In this document: positions 55,755 through 64,000 of the stretch, one piece after another
Layout of the letters: every line of letters starts with the position of its first letter
How positions within the stretch are numbered: the stretch's first letter is position 1
Assembly: GCA_902580115.1 (NCBI GenBank)
Contig: CACHJN010000001.1
Coordinates: forward strand, 62,001-126,000
Source: an uncultured Pelagibacteraceae bacterium
Lineage (GTDB): Bacteria > Pseudomonadota > Alphaproteobacteria > Pelagibacterales > Pelagibacteraceae
DNA length: 64,000 nt
Direction: 5' to 3'
Notes under the pieces: model-generated
Told to the model about the DNA's origin: nothing
Database searches by the model: none
The model's input: only the letters and a program-made list of their open reading frames with translations
Made by a program: the position numbers and the translations under genes

Positions 55755-57066
55755 TTATTAATTCTTTAGTTGTTATTGATTTTTCATTTCCTGAAACTAG
55801 ATTTCGTAATGTCGGTTTACCTGTTTTGATTTCATTTTCACCATAAAGAATAACAGCTGGTGATTTTATCTTATTTGCATATTCCATTTGTTTTTTTAAC
55901 TTTCCTTCCCCAGGATAAATTTCAACACTTATACCCTCAGATCTTAAAATTGTTTGTAAGCTAATATATTCTTTCATTAAGCTTTTTTCGAAAATACAAA
56001 TAACAATAGGTTTTGTTTGCTTGATTTTAAATTCCTTTTTTTGCATCAATGCATAGACTAACCTGTCTAATCCTATTGAGATACCAGTTGCAGGAGCGTC
56101 GTAATTACCAAAATTGCTTACAAGGTTATCATACCTTCCACCACCGCCTATAGAACCAAACTGTACGACCTGTCCTTTATTATTTTTTATATCAAATTTT
56201 AAGTTCACTTCAAAAATTGGACCCGTGTAATATTCTAGACCTCTTATTACAGATGGATCAACTTCAAAGTTACTAAAATTATAATCTTTAAAAATTTTCA
56301 AGATTTCTTTTAAATCTTCTGTTTCCGGTGACTTATTTTTTAATTCTTTTTCTATCAAATTTATACTTTCTAAACTTAAATTTGCTCCAGTAGTAAAGTC
56401 TCCAGATTTATCTTTTCGTCCTTCTCCTAATAATTGTTTAACTCCTTCCCAACCTAACCTATCAACTTTGTCTAAAGCCCTTAGAGCAGTTAGTTTTTGT
56501 GCAGTGTTTTTTATTTTTACTTTTTTGAATATTTCTTCTGTAATTTTTCTGGATGAAATTTTTATAATATATTCTTTTTTGTTTAATCCACAATTCTCTA
56601 GTATTTCTGAAATTAAAACACATAGTTCAGCATCAGCTTGTAAACTTTTTGTACCAACGAAATCTGCATCAAATTGTAAAAATTCCCTAAATCTTCCTGG
56701 TCCAGGTTTCTCATTTCTCCATACAGTTCCAAGCTGATATCTTTTAAAGGGTTTTGGGATTTCCAAATAATTTTTTGCAACATATCTAGCTAACGGAGCC
56801 GTTAAATCATATCTAAGAGAAAGCCAATTTTTTTCATCTTGAAAAGAAAAAACGCCTTCATCTGGCCTTTCTTTGTCAGGTAAAAATTTCCCAATACTGT
56901 CCGTAAACTCAAAACTTGGAGTTTCGAGATACTGAAAACCATACTTGATCATAACTTTCTTGATATTAGAAATTATGAAATCACGTATGATTAATTCTTT
57001 TTCTTGTCTATCAACGAACCCTAACGGGAGTTCTTTTGAGGGTTTGTTTTTTTTATCTTTCTTCAT
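55732..57066 (-). CDS. hisS: Histidyl-tRNA synthetase
   Basis: LRYDLTAPLARYVA, YQLGTVWRNEKPGPGRFREFLQFDADFVG, GGGRYDNLVSNFG. Confidence 0.95.
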   Translation of the reverse strand: MKKDKKNKPSKELPLGFVDRQEKELIIRDFIISNIKKVMIKYGFQYLETPSFEFTDSIGKFLPDKERPDEGVFSFQDEKNWLSLRYDLTAPLARYVAKNYLEIPKPFKRYQLGTVWRNEKPGPGRFREFLQFDADFVGTKSLQADAELCVLISEILENCGLNKKEYIIKISSRKITEEIFKKVKIKNTAQKLTALRALDKVDRLGWEGVKQLLGEGRKDKSGDFTTGANLSLESINLIEKELKNKSPETEDLKEILKIFKDYNFSNFEVDPSVIRGLEYYTGPIFEVNLKFDIKNNKGQVVQFGSIGGGGRYDNLVSNFGNYDAPATGISIGLDRLVYALMQKKEFKIKQTKPIVICIFEKSLMKEYISLQTILRSEGISVEIYPGEGKLKKQMEYANKIKSPAVILYGENEIKTGKPTLRNLVSGNEKSITTKELINEIKKII

Positions 57067-57070
57067 TTTT

Positions 57071-57147
57071 TGGTACAGCAGGGTGGATTCGAACCACCGA
57101 CCCCTAGTTCCACAAACTAGTGCTCTAACCAGCTGAGCTACTGCTGC
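57071..57147 (-). tRNA. tRNA-His (anticodon GUG), 3' CCA encoded
   Basis: Reverse complement GCAGCAGTAGCTCAGCTGGTTAGAGCACTAGTTTGTGGAACTAGGGGTCGGTGGTTCGAATCCACCCTGCTGTACCA. Confidence 0.97.
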
Positions 57148-57379
57148 ATAACTCCTTTTTATATTAATTATTAATAAATTTATATTTTAAAATATGTAAT
57201 GATTTAGCTAAGCAAAAGCCTAGCGTGCATTCTGTGAGAATGTGAATAAATTTGAAATGTATTTTTTCTAACCATTGGTATCTATTTAAGAAATAAATGT
57301 GTCTTTTTCAAGAATTAATTAACGGGACGTAGGCTAAATAGCGTGAGTCCCGCTAATTTATGATTTGGAAAATTTAGAA

Positions 57380-57592
57380 TTAAGATGTTTTCTGCAATTT
57401 AACAGCAGCAGGACCTTTTTCCGTGCTCTCCACTTCAAACGTTAATTCATCACCTTCGTTTAAATATTTTAAACCAGCTTCTCTTACAGCTGAAGAGTGA
57501 ACGAACACGTCTTTTTCTTTGTCTTCTCTTTCAATGAAGCCGTAACCTTTAGTTCCATTGAACCACTTAACTTTACCTTTTAGTGTACTCAT
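57380..57592 (-). CDS. cspA: Cold shock domain protein
   Basis: [31 protein letters not shown]. Confidence 0.97.
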   Translation of the reverse strand: MSTLKGKVKWFNGTKGYGFIEREDKEKDVFVHSSAVREAGLKYLNEGDELTFEVESTEKGPAAVKLQKTS

Positions 57593-57735
57593 TGTTTTTA
57601 CTTATCCTTATTTGTTTAACTAATGTTAGTATAATTACTAACATTGCCCTTTAATAGATTTAAATCAAAATTGTCAAGATTTGATTAACGATTAATTGTT
57701 ATTTTTTGGAAAAAATTGCAATTTTACAACAATAT

Positions 57736-58839
57736 TTAGTAAAGCAATGCAATTATTGAGGCAATTATAGCCAGTCCTAAAGCAGATATAATATATTTGT
57801 TTTGACTAAAAATTCTTTTAATCTTAAGGAAAACTGGTTCTTTGAACTCTAATCCAGTTTCACCGTCACTAGAGGATTTAATAAATCCTCCCTCTCTTCC
57901 AATTTTGAGAAATTTATTTTTTCTATGATCAAAAATTTCCTCTGAACTCATGTTTTCGAAATAATTTAAATTTTCTAAAATAATATTTTTTATATTGTGA
58001 GCAATTTCATCGTGATTTCTATGCGCTCCTCCTAATGGTTCAGGTATAATATCATCAATAACTCCAAGTTTCAGGAGGTCTTGAGCTGAAAGTTTCATTG
58101 CCTCAGCAGCCTCCAAGGATTTACCAGGATCTCTCCATAAAATAGAGGCACATCCTTCTGGTGATATGACAGAATAAATTGAATTTTCTAACATTATAAC
58201 TTTATTAGATGAAGCAAGAGCTATTGCTCCTCCAGATCCTCCTTCACCAATTATTACTGAAATATTTGGAACCTTAAGTGACATGCAACATTCAATTGAA
58301 TGAGCTATTGCAGATGCTTGGCCTCTTTGTTCAGCTCCTATTCCTGGATAAGCTCCCGGAGTATCAATGAAAGTAATTATTGGAATTTTAAATCTGTCTG
58401 CTAATTTCATTAGTCTAATACATTTTCTATAACCTTCCGGACTCATCATACCAAAATTTTTTTCAATTCTAGTGTTTAAATCTTCTCCTTTTTCTTGACC
58501 AATTACTAAAACAGATTTCTCATTAATTAATCCAAAACCGGTAGTAACAGATTGATCGTCTCCAAAATATCTATCACCTGCTAAAGGTGTGAAATCTTTA
58601 AATATTTTCTTGATATAAAAATTTGCTCTTGGTCTGTCTTCATGTCTAGCCACTTGAGTTTTTTGCCAGCTGTTCAGATTGGAGTAAATATTTTTTAATT
58701 TTGAATTGATTTGATCCTGGGTTGATTTTATTTTATTTGTATCGACCTCAGAAATACTTTCATTACCTGGGCTTTTAAGAAGTTCCATTTCATCTTCTAA
58801 ATTTTTTATTTCTTTTTCAAATTCAAGATAATTTTTCAT
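57736..58839 (-). CDS. accA: Acetyl-CoA carboxylase carboxyltransferase subunit alpha, with C-terminal TM extension
   Basis: ARHEDRPRANFYI, DTPGAYPGIGAEQRGQASAIA, GEGGSGGAIA; tail SQNKYIISALGLAIIASIIALLY. Confidence 0.95.
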   Translation of the reverse strand: MKNYLEFEKEIKNLEDEMELLKSPGNESISEVDTNKIKSTQDQINSKLKNIYSNLNSWQKTQVARHEDRPRANFYIKKIFKDFTPLAGDRYFGDDQSVTTGFGLINEKSVLVIGQEKGEDLNTRIEKNFGMMSPEGYRKCIRLMKLADRFKIPIITFIDTPGAYPGIGAEQRGQASAIAHSIECCMSLKVPNISVIIGEGGSGGAIALASSNKVIMLENSIYSVISPEGCASILWRDPGKSLEAAEAMKLSAQDLLKLGVIDDIIPEPLGGAHRNHDEIAHNIKNIILENLNYFENMSSEEIFDHRKNKFLKIGREGGFIKSSSDGETGLEFKEPVFLKIKRIFSQNKYIISALGLAIIASIIALLY

Positions 58840-58959
58840 ATTTTATTTCTATAATAATTCGCTTTGTAATAGAATTAAAATAAGTCAATAAATTGTCAAT
58901 AAACTGAGGTCAATTATCATTTGACTTTAAAGTTTTACTAGGCGAAAATATTAAAAAAA

Positions 58960-59100
58960 CGGGAGAGATTACTTAAATGTAGCGCCGAAGGAGCAACCAC
59001 CCCGGAAACTCTCAGGCAAAAGGACCGTGCAAATACAATTCTGGAAAGAGACATGTTCTCACCGAAGGAGTAAATCTCTCAGGTACCGATACAGATGGGG
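58960..59100 (+). promoter_or_regulatory. Tandem glycine riboswitch in the glcB leader
   Basis: CGCCGAAGGAGCAACC..CCCGGAAACTCTCAGGCAAAAGGACCG..CTGGAAAGAGA then CACCGAAGGAGTAAATCTCTCAGGTACCGATACAGATGGGG. Confidence 0.95.
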
Positions 59101-59115
59101 CAAGATTGGTGCTAT

Positions 59116-61284
59116 ATGAAATTTATTAGTAAAAACGAGTTAAAAATAAACAAAACTTTATTTGATTTCATCAATGAAGATGTGCTCCCAGGCACCGATA
59201 TTGATAGTGATGATTTCTGGAATAAATTTGCAAAAGTAGTACATGAGCTTTCTCCAATAAATAAAAAACTTATTAAAAAAAGAGAAGAAGTACAGAAACT
59301 AATTGATGAGTGGCATTTAGCTAATTCAAAAGAAAAATTTGATAAAAATAAATATACTCAATTTTTAAAATCAATTTCTTACATAGTAAAAGAGGGTGAT
59401 GAATTCAAAATTGATACTTCTAATGTAGATGATGAAATTGCAAAGATCGCTGGTCCCCAGCTAGTGGTTCCAGTAGATAATGCTAGATACGCATTGAATG
59501 CTGCAAATGCTCGTTGGGGAAGTTTATATGATTCTTTATACGGAACTGATGTAATACCTGGAGAAAAAGGGAAATCTTTTAATAAAGAACGCGCTGATAA
59601 AGTAATAACTTACGTAAGAAATTTTCTTGATGAAATTTTTACTTTAAATAAAAGTAGTTGGAAAAATATAGAAAAAATTGAGATTGAAAACAAAAAATTA
59701 ATTTTAATTATTAACGGTGAAAAAATTAACTTAAAAAATGAAGATCAATTTATTGGTTTCAATGGTGATAAGTCATCTCCAACATCAATATTACTTAAAA
59801 ATAATAATCTTCATTTCGATATAATTATTAAACCAGATAGCCCAATAGGAAAAAATGATAAAGCAAATATATCTGACTTTATAGTAGAATCAGCCATATC
59901 AACAATCATTGATAATGAAGATTCTGTTGCTGCAGTTGACGGTGAGGACAAAGTAAACTGCTATAGGAACTGGTTAGGTCTCATGAAAGGAGATTTGACT
60001 GCAAATATTGAAAAAAATGGAAAAAAATTTGTACGAAAACTTAATCAGAATAGAACTTATTTTTCAAAAGATGGTAAGAAAATATCATTACACGGGAGAG
60101 CCTTACTTCTTAATCGAAATGTGGGCCATTTAATGACTAGTCCAGCTATCACATTGAAAGATGGCTCAGAAATTCCAGAGGGAATTATGGATGCATTTGT
60201 ATCTACAATGTGTGCGTTACACGATTTCAAAAATAGAAATAACTCAAGAACTGGTTCTATCTATATAGTAAAACCAAAAATGCATGGGCCGGAAGAGGTA
60301 GCCTTTACAGATAAATTATTTACTAAGGTAGAAGAAACATTGGGTTTAAAAAAATTTACTATGAAAGTTGGTATAATGGATGAGGAAAGGAGAACTACTG
60401 TTAATTTGAAAGAATGTATCAGACAAGTAAAAAACAGAATAGTTTTTATAAATACAGGATTTTTAGATCGTACTGGGGATGAAATGCATACTTCTTTTGA
60501 GGCAGGTCCAATGATTTTTAAAGGTGAAATGAAAAAATCTACCTGGTTAAACTCATATGAAAATTGGAATGTAGATATTGGATTAAGTTGCGGTTTTTCA
60601 GGTAAGGCTCAAATAGGTAAAGGAATGTGGGCTATGCCAGATCAAATGGCAAATATGATGGATCAAAAAATCGGACATCCTAAGTCTGGAGCTAATTGCG
60701 CGTGGGTCCCTTCTCCTACTGCTGCTACTTTACATTCAATGCACTACCACAAAGTAGATGTTTTTAAAGAACAAAAAAAAATTAAATCTAGAAATAAAAC
60801 GAATTTTGAAAATTTACTAGAAATACCAAAAGCTGATAGACCTAATTGGGCTGTAGAAGATATCAATCGTGAATTAGAAAATAATGCTCAAGGTATTCTT
60901 GGATATGTTGTTAGATGGATCGATCACGGAGTTGGTTGTTCTAAAGTACCAGATATAAATAATGTTGGTTTAATGGAGGACAGAGCGACTTTAAGAATAT
61001 CTTCTCAGCATATTGCTAACTGGCTGCATCATGGAATATGCTCTAAAGAGCAAGTAATGAATGTAATGAAAAAAATGGCTACAATTGTAGATAATCAGAA
61101 TGAAAAGGATCCTGCCTATGCTAGAGGTGGTAGATCGAGTTATAAAAAAATGTCTGATGACTTTGAAAATTCTATAGCTTTTTCCGCTGCTTGCGATCTT
61201 GTATTCAAAGGAAGGATTCAGCCGTCAGGTTATACTGAGCCTCTTCTTCATCAAAAAAGGCTTGAGAAAAAGAGTCTTAATTAA
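59116..61284 (+). CDS. glcB: Malate synthase G
   Basis: 729-aa ORF (ATG at 59116 preferred); [45 protein letters not shown]. Confidence 0.97.
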   Translation: MKFISKNELKINKTLFDFINEDVLPGTDIDSDDFWNKFAKVVHELSPINKKLIKKREEVQKLIDEWHLANSKEKFDKNKYTQFLKSISYIVKEGDEFKIDTSNVDDEIAKIAGPQLVVPVDNARYALNAANARWGSLYDSLYGTDVIPGEKGKSFNKERADKVITYVRNFLDEIFTLNKSSWKNIEKIEIENKKLILIINGEKINLKNEDQFIGFNGDKSSPTSILLKNNNLHFDIIIKPDSPIGKNDKANISDFIVESAISTIIDNEDSVAAVDGEDKVNCYRNWLGLMKGDLTANIEKNGKKFVRKLNQNRTYFSKDGKKISLHGRALLLNRNVGHLMTSPAITLKDGSEIPEGIMDAFVSTMCALHDFKNRNNSRTGSIYIVKPKMHGPEEVAFTDKLFTKVEETLGLKKFTMKVGIMDEERRTTVNLKECIRQVKNRIVFINTGFLDRTGDEMHTSFEAGPMIFKGEMKKSTWLNSYENWNVDIGLSCGFSGKAQIGKGMWAMPDQMANMMDQKIGHPKSGANCAWVPSPTAATLHSMHYHKVDVFKEQKKIKSRNKTNFENLLEIPKADRPNWAVEDINRELENNAQGILGYVVRWIDHGVGCSKVPDINNVGLMEDRATLRISSQHIANWLHHGICSKEQVMNVMKKMATIVDNQNEKDPAYARGGRSSYKKMSDDFENSIAFSAACDLVFKGRIQPSGYTEPLLHQKRLEKKSLN

Positions 61285-61886
61285 TTATCTGTAACTGGAA
61301 CTCTATTTTTAAAAGCTGAAAAAAGTGTTCCATCATCTAACTGTTCTATTTCGCCTCCAACAGGTAATCCTTGTGCTAATTTAGTGATTTTAATTTTATC
61401 ATTTTTAATCAAGTCTTCTATATAGTGAGCAGTTGTTTGCCCCTCAATTGTCGCGCTTGTTGCAATTATAACCTCTTTTAAATTGTTTTTTTTAACTCTA
61501 TTTATAAGCGATTTGATTAAATCATTTTTATTTTCAGTGTTATCTTGAGAGTTAATTGTACCCCCTAGAATGTGGTAATGACCTTTATAAATATTTGCAG
61601 AGTCGATCACCCACATGTCAGCTAAATTTTCTACAATACAAATTTTATCATAATTAGTATCAGTCTCACATAAACAAGTTTTATCAATTATTTTTAAATT
61701 TCCACAATTAGAACATCTAACCACTTTTTTGTAAACATTCGCTAAAGACTTTGCTAAAGGTTTTATCATATTATCTTTATTGTTTATTAATTTTAAAATA
61801 ATTCTTTTGGCAGATTTTGGTCCTAATCCAGGTAATTTTGAAAATTGTTTTATTAGTTCTTCTATTTCGATAATATTATTATCCAT
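61281..61886 (-). CDS. recR: Recombination protein RecR
   Basis: [23 protein letters not shown]...[19 protein letters not shown]. Confidence 0.96.
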   Translation of the reverse strand: MDNNIIEIEELIKQFSKLPGLGPKSAKRIILKLINNKDNMIKPLAKSLANVYKKVVRCSNCGNLKIIDKTCLCETDTNYDKICIVENLADMWVIDSANIYKGHYHILGGTINSQDNTENKNDLIKSLINRVKKNNLKEVIIATSATIEGQTTAHYIEDLIKNDKIKITKLAQGLPVGGEIEQLDDGTLFSAFKNRVPVTDN

Positions 61887-62206
61887 TATGAGGGAAATTT
61901 TATATCAAAAGGCAGATTTATGCCCCCCGTAATTTTTGAAATCTCTTCTGAAGATTTTTTTTTTAAATTTTCTTTAGCGTTGTTATAGGCAGCAATTATT
62001 AAATCATTAATAATTTCTTGACTTTCTTTTTTGGCATTTTCACTAATAGAAATTGACTTTAGCTCGTAGTCTCCCGAAAGAATTACCTTTACTAAATTTC
62101 CTCCAGATACTCCTTCGACTTGAATGTTTTTAATTTCATCTTGTGCTTCTCTCATTTTTTGTTGCATAAGTTTTGCTTTTTCAAGCATTTCGTTAAAATT
62201 AGTCAT
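61886..62206 (-). CDS. YbaB/EbfC family nucleoid-associated protein
   Basis: NEMLEKAKLMQQKMREAQDEIKNIQVEGVSGG; recR neighbour. Confidence 0.94.
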   Translation of the reverse strand: MTNFNEMLEKAKLMQQKMREAQDEIKNIQVEGVSGGNLVKVILSGDYELKSISISENAKKESQEIINDLIIAAYNNAKENLKKKSSEEISKITGGINLPFDIKFPS

Positions 62207-63882
62207 TATTCGTCATCCTTTTGAACGTTTATTAAATTAGCATCATCAAATGCTTCTAATAACATTTTTATTTTTTCATTGTTTTTTGCTTCGTTAATTA
62301 TCTTATTTCTTGACTCCTCTTTTCTTTCAAAAATTGTTTTTTCTCCAATTTTTTTATTAAGAGAAATAATCCATCTTTCACCTGTCCAGCTGTAAAGTTT
62401 TTCTGTTAGAATTTTTATAAAGTTTTTGTTAAGTTTTTCATTAAAACTTATATCTATAGTACCATTTTTAAAGCTTACTAGTTTCACATTTCTTTCTAAA
62501 TCATACTTCAGTTCAATTTCATTTTCTTGGACGGCTAATTTTACTATATCCTCAAAGGAATTTATTTTTATTTTGACAGGTTCTTCAGTCTTTAATTTTG
62601 GTTGTTCGATTGCTTTGTTTTTTATCTGATCGGTATTTTTAAGTTGGCTTTTAATCTTCAGAGAATTATTTTCTTTAAAATCTTTTTCATCTTTAATGGC
62701 TTCTTTCTTTAATTCATTATGGTTTGTTATTTCTTCTTTTGAGCTTTCAACCAGACTAGTGTTCATTCCTTTTAAGTGTGCTAGTTGCATAATATACATT
62801 TCTAAAGTAATTTCTTCATCATTAATTATTTTTAAGTCATCTATTGTCTTTATTGTAAATTGCCAAAAAAGACCTATGTCCTCTATACTTATTCCGTTTG
62901 AAATTTGGTTGATCAAATTTATTTCCTCTTCAGGTAAAATTTTATCATTTTTAATAGATCCTAAACTTAATTTTCTATTCATCAAACTTAGGATTTCAAG
63001 AACATCGTTTAAGAAATTTTTTGCATCAATCCCATGGTTAATAAGTTCTTTTAAAATATCAATAGCTTTACTTGAGTTGCCTTCTAGTACCTCTTTAAGA
63101 ATATTGATGACTTTACTCTTATCAGCCAAACCCAACATATTTCTTACATCTTGATCATTGATCTCATTTTTTGAATTTGCATTCTGAAAGGTAATTGCTC
63201 GATCTAAAAGAGAAATACCGTCTCGCACTGAACCTTCAGAAACCTGGGCAATTATTCTTAAAGCTTTTGAGGAAATATTTCCTTTTTCTTTTTTTGATAT
63301 CTCATCTAAATGGTTAAAAATTTGATCTATTTTAACTCTTTTCAAATCAAATCTTTGACATCTCGAAAGAATAGTTATTGGTATTTTTTTTACCTCTGTT
63401 GTAGCAAGTATAAATTTTAAACTTGGAGGTGGTTCCTCTAGAGTTTTTAATAATCCGTTAAAAGCTTGTTTTGAAAGCATATGAACTTCATCAATGATGA
63501 ATATTTTAAAATTGGCGCTGGTCGGACTATACTTCGAATTTTCAATTAAATCCCTGATATCATCTATTCCTGTCTTGGATGCGGCATCCATTTCCAAAAC
63601 ATCGATATGCCTTGACTCTGTTATGTCTCTACATGAATCACAAAAGTTATTTGGATTGCAATTATTTTTTTTAGATACATTATTTTCACAATTAAGAGCT
63701 TTTGCAATTAATCTGGCAGTAGTAGTTTTTCCTACGCCTCTAATTCCAGTTAATAAATAAGCATTTGGAGTTTTTCCAACTTTAATTGCATTAGTTATTG
63801 TTTTTGATAATACTTCTTGACCGATAAGATCTTTAAAATCTTGTGGTCTGTATTTTAAAGCTAGGATTTTATAATTTTTCAT
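62206..63882 (-). CDS. dnaX: DNA polymerase III subunits gamma/tau
   Basis: LALKYRPQDFKDLIGQEVLSKTI, GIRGVGKTTTARLIAKALNC; start set to MKNYKIL because the longer ORF enters SRP RNA. Confidence 0.96.
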   Translation of the reverse strand: MKNYKILALKYRPQDFKDLIGQEVLSKTITNAIKVGKTPNAYLLTGIRGVGKTTTARLIAKALNCENNVSKKNNCNPNNFCDSCRDITESRHIDVLEMDAASKTGIDDIRDLIENSKYSPTSANFKIFIIDEVHMLSKQAFNGLLKTLEEPPPSLKFILATTEVKKIPITILSRCQRFDLKRVKIDQIFNHLDEISKKEKGNISSKALRIIAQVSEGSVRDGISLLDRAITFQNANSKNEINDQDVRNMLGLADKSKVINILKEVLEGNSSKAIDILKELINHGIDAKNFLNDVLEILSLMNRKLSLGSIKNDKILPEEEINLINQISNGISIEDIGLFWQFTIKTIDDLKIINDEEITLEMYIMQLAHLKGMNTSLVESSKEEITNHNELKKEAIKDEKDFKENNSLKIKSQLKNTDQIKNKAIEQPKLKTEEPVKIKINSFEDIVKLAVQENEIELKYDLERNVKLVSFKNGTIDISFNEKLNKNFIKILTEKLYSWTGERWIISLNKKIGEKTIFERKEESRNKIINEAKNNEKIKMLLEAFDDANLINVQKDDE

Positions 63883-63890
63883 TTTTAAAA

Positions 63891-63976
63891 GGCAGGCAAC
63901 AACCTGAATAGTTTTCACTACGGCTGCTTCTTTTCAGACCTGACCGGGTTAATGAAACATCCACCTGATGCCCACC
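63891..63976 (-). ncRNA. ffs: Signal recognition particle RNA (4.5S-type)
   Basis: Reverse complement contains GGTCAGGTCTGAAAAGAAGCAGCC (SRP domain IV) and complementary ends GGTGGGCA / TGCCTGCC followed by TTTT. Confidence 0.93.
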
Positions 63977-64000
63977 ACAATTGATTATATCAAGATACTT

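Noticed and set aside
61955-61975. A10 run in the ybaB coding sequence as a programmed slippage site
   Set aside because: Poly-A/T tracts are abundant in this genome and the downstream frame gives no obvious conserved alternative product
62696-63154. 152-aa + strand ORF opposite dnaX
   Set aside because: Antisense to a clear dnaX coding region; low-complexity hydrophobic translation typical of AT-rich antisense frames
63883-63918. N-terminal extension of dnaX (MKTIQVVACLLK)
   Set aside because: Overlaps SRP RNA; true start most likely MKNYKIL at 63882

Overview
AT-rich, gene-dense window that looks like the core genome of a streamlined alphaproteobacterium. I infer SAR11/Pelagibacterales from gene content and order, the glycine riboswitch on glcB, and the retinal cluster; no database search was run. 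No phage, transposon or CRISPR array was seen. Main blocks, in order: bc1 complex genes; trmL-hemF-greA; cca with an upstream tRNA-Gln; ispE, a TPR protein and a family-4 UDG; rnhB; a small DNA-methylation island (CcrM, a PD-(D/E)XK-like protein, an MT-A70 methylase); mutY/dciA/dsbA and a very short SMC; ATP synthase F0; crtI-crtB-crtY-blh; ispH-thrB-rnhA; thrC and the cytochrome aa3 oxidase cluster; ubiA, msbA and lipid A genes; purD, rsmD, pgi; bamF-lspA-ileS-ribF; groESL; hisG-hisZ-hisS with tRNA-His; cspA; accA; riboswitch-glcB; recR-ybaB-dnaX and SRP RNA. The observations I consider most worth following up are: an SMC with no visible hinge; the CcrM/nuclease/MT-A70 locus with two GANTC sites just upstream of ccrM; F0-ATPase genes running directly into a retinal-synthesis operon; a perfect GC-rich hairpin just after atpE; lspA with no ATG/GTG/TTG start; mutY and dciA sharing one ATGCAT palindrome as divergent start codons; a groESL terminator embedded in hisG; AccA with a C-terminal membrane tail; and an unannotated structured intergenic region next to cspA.
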